A DNA stretch of 64,000 nucleotides, from contig NZ_SGUC01000005.1 of assembly GCF_005435165.1 (NCBI RefSeq), positions 62,001-126,000 of the forward strand, written 5' to 3'. This document shows positions 61,186 through 64,000 of the stretch, one piece after another. The notes under the pieces are model-generated. The model was not told where the DNA came from and made no database searches. It worked only from the letters and a program-made list of their open reading frames with translations. The stretch's first letter is position 1. Every line of letters begins with the position of its first letter. The DNA comes from Halorubrum sp. GN11_10-6_MGM. Lineage in GTDB: Archaea > Halobacteriota > Halobacteria > Halobacteriales > Haloferacaceae. Made by a program: the position numbers and the translations under genes.

Positions 61186-61253
61186 GTCAGTCGTCGAGGT
61201 CGAGACGGAAGCGGATCTCGGTCAGTCGTCGAGGTCGACCCGGAAGCGGATCG
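61186..61253. repeat. Imperfect tandem repeat after the Tat protein gene
   Basis: Two units (61186-61220, 35 bp; 61221-61253, 33 bp), both starting GTCAGTCGTCGAGGTCGA and containing CGGAAGCGGATC, abut the gene's stop, whose own end begins GTCAGTCGTC. On the minus strand each unit can read IRFRVDLDD or IRFRLDLDD followed by TGA. Confidence 0.8.
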
Positions 61254-61254
61254 G

Positions 61255-61806
61255 TCAGTCGTCCGCCAGTCGGTCGTACACCGATCGGGCCACCGACTCC
61301 TCGCCGAACGGGAGCGTCAACACGCCCGGCCACTCGGAGTCGGTGAGGGCGTCGACCGTCTCCCGGTCGAGTTCGACGCGCCTGACCTCGGTGCCGTCGA
61401 GCGTCATCGACACCACGAACGCCGCCGGGTCGTCGGTCGCGCCCGCCTCGTCGAGGCGGCGCCGAAGCGAGTCGATCCCGTCGTCGGAGAGCACGACCTG
61501 AACGAGGAACTCCCCGTCCTCGGCGAAGACGCCCTTAACCCGGTCGAGGTCGCTCGCGTCGAACAGGAGGGCGTCCGTGTCGTCGTCCCCGATCAGCCGC
61601 GCGACGAACGGCGCGTCCGCGTCGACGGCGGCCGATTCCGGCCCCTCGTCGCCCGCGTTCGACTCGCCGGCCGGAGCCGGGCCGTCGCCGCCGATGCCGC
61701 CGAGCGCCTCGCCGTCCGTCACCGTCGCCGCGCCCGCGAAGCCGACGGCGCCGACCGCACAGACCGCGCCGAGGCCGCCGAGCACGCCTCGCCGAGAGAT
61801 GTCCAT
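61255..61806 (-). CDS. Tat-exported protein of unknown function
   Basis: A 183-residue protein with a twin-Arg signal (MDISRRGVLGGLGAVCAVGA), a ~30-residue Gly/Glu/Ala linker, then a folded part (PFVARLIGDDDTDALLFDAS, GEFLVQVVLSDDGIDSLRRR, AAFVVSMTLDGTEVRRVELD). No lipobox Cys in the usual place, so it may be free or uncleaved. No family recognised. Confidence 0.75.
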   Translation of the reverse strand: MDISRRGVLGGLGAVCAVGAVGFAGAATVTDGEALGGIGGDGPAPAGESNAGDEGPESAAVDADAPFVARLIGDDDTDALLFDASDLDRVKGVFAEDGEFLVQVVLSDDGIDSLRRRLDEAGATDDPAAFVVSMTLDGTEVRRVELDRETVDALTDSEWPGVLTLPFGEESVARSVYDRLADD

Positions 61807-61933
61807 ACCTCGCGGTTCCGGTGAGCGGTAAAAAGGGTTACACGCCGATTATCACGCGGGGCAACCGGCGGCGACGGGGGCAACCGGCGGTGATGGCAGG
61901 GGCTACCGACTCCAAGGAGCGAGGATCGGCTGA

Positions 61934-62512
61934 CTACGCCGACGCGAAGGCCACCTCGTCGCGGGAGGCCGTCTCGCCGAACAGCCAGTCGGCGTGGTCG
62001 ACGGCGTACTCGCGGTGCTCCTCGGTGATGTAGCCGAGCGCGTCCTCGACGACGACGGGGCGGTAGTCCCGGAGCCCCGCGCTGCCGGCGGTGTGGAGGA
62101 CGCAGACGTTCGCGAGCGTCCCGCAGATCAGCAGGTCGTCGATTCCGTGCGCGTCGAGGTACCCCTCCAGATCGGTCTGATAGAAGGCGTCGTACGTGTG
62201 CTTCTCGACGACGTGGTCGTCGTCGCGCACGTCGAGGTCGGCGACGAGTTCGGCGTCCCACGACCCCTCGACGACGTGTTCGCCCCACCGGTCGAACTCG
62301 TCGTAGTAGTGCGCCTCGTCGAACTGCTCGGGCGGGTGGACGTCGCGGGTGTACACGACGCTCGCGCCGGCGTCGCGGGCGCGCTCGACGAGCGCCGTGA
62401 CGGGCTCGACCGCAGCCTCGCTCGGCTCGGCGTAGAGGCTCCCGTCGGGGTGACAGAAGCCGTTTTGCATGTCGACGACGACAACCGCGGTCTCGGTCGG
62501 ATCGAACGCCAT
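61934..62512 (-). CDS. Isochorismatase-family cysteine hydrolase (nicotinamidase-like)
   Basis: A 192-residue hydrolase. The catalytic triad appears as Asp in VVVVDMQNGFCHPDGSLYAE, Lys in HVVEKHTYDAFYQTDLEGYL and Cys in ICGTLANVCVLHTAGSAGLR, preceded by the cis-peptide-type GTLANV. Nicotinamide (NAD salvage) is the most likely substrate; other amides are possible. Confidence 0.9.
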   Translation of the reverse strand: MAFDPTETAVVVVDMQNGFCHPDGSLYAEPSEAAVEPVTALVERARDAGASVVYTRDVHPPEQFDEAHYYDEFDRWGEHVVEGSWDAELVADLDVRDDDHVVEKHTYDAFYQTDLEGYLDAHGIDDLLICGTLANVCVLHTAGSAGLRDYRPVVVEDALGYITEEHREYAVDHADWLFGETASRDEVAFASA

Positions 62513-62704
62513 ACCGGGAGTTGGGACGGACCCCTCAAAAACCGTCGTCCCCCGCGAGCGCGGGCGACGACCGACCGGCCGCCGCGCCTACGGGAGACGG
62601 CGGGAATCCGACGCGGTCGTGGTCGACCGGGCGTCGAAAAATCCGCCGGCCGCGGCGCCGAAGGAAGCGACAAACTACTTACCGAGGCGTCCGATACGAT
62701 TCGT

Positions 62705-64000
62705 ATGCGACGGGTTCTCACCCTCTCGACCGCGGCTGCGGCCGTCGCCGCGCTCGCCGTCCTGTGTGTCGCGTTTACCGCCGGCGTCGCCGCCGCGGAC
62801 GCCGGCGCGGTCCCCGCCGCGTCCGCCGGAAACGGCCCCGTGACGTCGGACGCAGTTCCCTCCGCGTCGGCCGAGGAGTGCGATCCGGGCGACGGCACCG
62901 AGCTGGTCGGCTGCTGGAACGGGACCCACTACGAGGAGTCGGTCGATTTCGCGGAGACCGACGGCCTCAACGAGACCCAGCTTGAGGCCCTGACGGACCT
63001 GACGATGGCCCGGGTCGAGCACGTCCGACAGCGCCCCTTCAAGCGGGACGTGCCGGTCGAGACGGTGACGCGCAGCGAGTACGCCAACGACACCGCGAGC
63101 GGCGGGAACGGCTCGGCGGCGTTCCGTCGCTGGAACGATCAGGTGTGGGAGGCCCTGTTCGTCGTCGGCGACGAGACGGACGCGAACGACGAGATCGACT
63201 CGGTGTTCGGCGGCGCGGTCTCCGGCTTCTACTCGCCGGCCGAAGACCGGATCGTCATCGTCGTCCCCGACGGCGAGTCCCCCGACATCGACCCCTCGAC
63301 GCTCGCACACGAGCTGCTCCACGCGATGCAAGACCAGTACCACGACCTCACTAGACCCCGATACGTCGGCGTCACGCAGGACGGAGACCTCGCGGTCGAC
63401 GGGATAATCGAGGGGGAGGCGGTCCACGTCGAGGAGCGGTACGCCGCTCGCTGCGCGGACAACTGGACCTGCGCCGAGGCGCCCGAGAGCGGCGGGGGCG
63501 GCGGCTCCGGGGCCGAGTTCAACTTCGGCATCCTCCAGACCGTCCTCCAGCCCTACGGCGACGGCGCGCTGTACGTCCGCGAGCTCCGCGACGAGGGCGG
63601 GTGGGCGGCGGTCAACGCGACGATGAACGACCCGCCCGAGTCGACCGCGGAGGTCATCCACCGGAACCCCGACTACGAGGAGGGGAACGTCACGTTCCAG
63701 GACGCCGCGACCGGCGGCTGGGAAACGTACCCGGACCAGGGGGTCGACGGCGCGGAGACCGCGGGCGAGGCGTCGATGTTCGTGATGTTCTGGTACCAGA
63801 GCCTGGAGTACGGACACGCCGTGTTGGAGCCCGACGCGACCGCCCAGCAGAACGTCCAGATCCACCTCGACACCGAGGCGAACCTCGAGACGCGGGCGGT
63901 CTACAACTACGCGCACCCCGTGACCGACGGGTGGGCCGGCGACGAGCTGTACCCCTACCGGAACGGCGACCGCGACGGCTACGTCTGGGCGACGGAGTGG
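62705..64000 (+). CDS. Hvo_1808-type surface protein with HELLHA motif (3' end outside window)
   Basis: 432 codons are visible without a stop. A Sec-type signal (MRRVLTLSTAAAAVAALAVL, to about residue 33) leads to an exported domain with VSGFYSPAEDRIVIVVPDGE, the metalloprotease-like STLAHELLHAMQDQYHDL, and IIEGEAVHVEERYAARCADN, which could supply the third zinc ligand (Glu). Matches the haloarchaeal Hvo_1808 surface-protein family by memory. Protease activity is inferred only from the motif. TATA-like ctacttacc at 62675-62683. Confidence 0.85.
   Translation, partial: MRRVLTLSTAAAAVAALAVLCVAFTAGVAAADAGAVPAASAGNGPVTSDAVPSASAEECDPGDGTELVGCWNGTHYEESVDFAETDGLNETQLEALTDLTMARVEHVRQRPFKRDVPVETVTRSEYANDTASGGNGSAAFRRWNDQVWEALFVVGDETDANDEIDSVFGGAVSGFYSPAEDRIVIVVPDGESPDIDPSTLAHELLHAMQDQYHDLTRPRYVGVTQDGDLAVDGIIEGEAVHVEERYAARCADNWTCAEAPESGGGGGSGAEFNFGILQTVLQPYGDGALYVRELRDEGGWAAVNATMNDPPESTAEVIHRNPDYEEGNVTFQDAATGGWETYPDQGVDGAETAGEASMFVMFWYQSLEYGHAVLEPDATAQQNVQIHLDTEANLETRAVYNYAHPVTDGWAGDELYPYRNGDRDGYVWATEW

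Overview
The window looks like a chromosomal segment of a haloarchaeon, most likely Halorubrum or a close relative. It has very high GC, strongly acidic proteins and many TATA boxes about 25 bp upstream of a start codon (leaderless mRNAs). Marker genes are the complete archaeal S10-spc ribosomal cluster with rnp1 and secY, an Lrp-glnA pair, phytoene synthase, dodecin, an Hvo_1808-type surface protein and several haloarchaeal zinc-ribbon microproteins. The genus is an inference from gene content; no 16S rRNA is present.

Layout. 1-5018: small acidic, zinc-ribbon and membrane proteins, an aldo/keto reductase, an Fe-S cryptochrome/photolyase, and aIF1A sharing a palindromic divergent promoter with a small membrane protein. 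5368-11296: RimK-like ligase, Hsp20, type I GAPDH, PGK, Lrp regulator and glutamine synthetase. 11504-16091: PAP2 phosphatase, BrkB-like membrane protein (possible fusion), Trm1, and a membrane-anchored protein built of four-residue repeats. 16092-16905: debris, including a decayed antitoxin/RelE pair. 16906-31255 (minus): 25 tightly packed or overlapping genes from a SPOUT methyltransferase through uL3 to SecY, closed by a clear hairpin terminator. 31420-33337: a PQQ-type sugar dehydrogenase lipoprotein and tRNA-Gly(GCC) followed by duplicated pieces of its own 3' end. 33338-40680: aldo/keto reductase, Gfo6-like sugar dehydrogenase, peroxiredoxin, acyl-CoA carboxyltransferase, FBPase + class I aldolase (overlapping) and hydroxyacyl-CoA dehydrogenase. 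40704-48930: membrane proteins, an AT-richer lipoprotein, MFS transporter, a REC-PAS-LOV-histidine kinase, DNA polymerase IV, NUDIX and CPBP protease. 49288-62512: PanB, HAD phosphatase + acyl-CoA dehydrogenase, AIR-synthase-like + AlaX, dodecin, small conserved proteins, IscA/ErpA, MscS, HisD, CrtB and a cysteine hydrolase. 62705-64000: an exported protein with HELLHA motif, running off the end.

Metabolically, GAPDH, PGK, FBPase and class I aldolase cover the middle of glycolysis/gluconeogenesis; glnA with lrp covers ammonium assimilation; CrtB starts carotenoid (bacterioruberin) synthesis; and the Fe-S photolyase and LOV kinase are light-responsive proteins.

The most notable unexplained structure is a family of interspersed intergenic elements: four copies (5065-5307, 33100-33267, 48986-49233, 54906-55192) plus fragments. 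They share a near-invariant GC-rich core flanked by hairpins. The stems differ in sequence between copies but stay complementary, as expected of a structured RNA or a palindromic mobile element.
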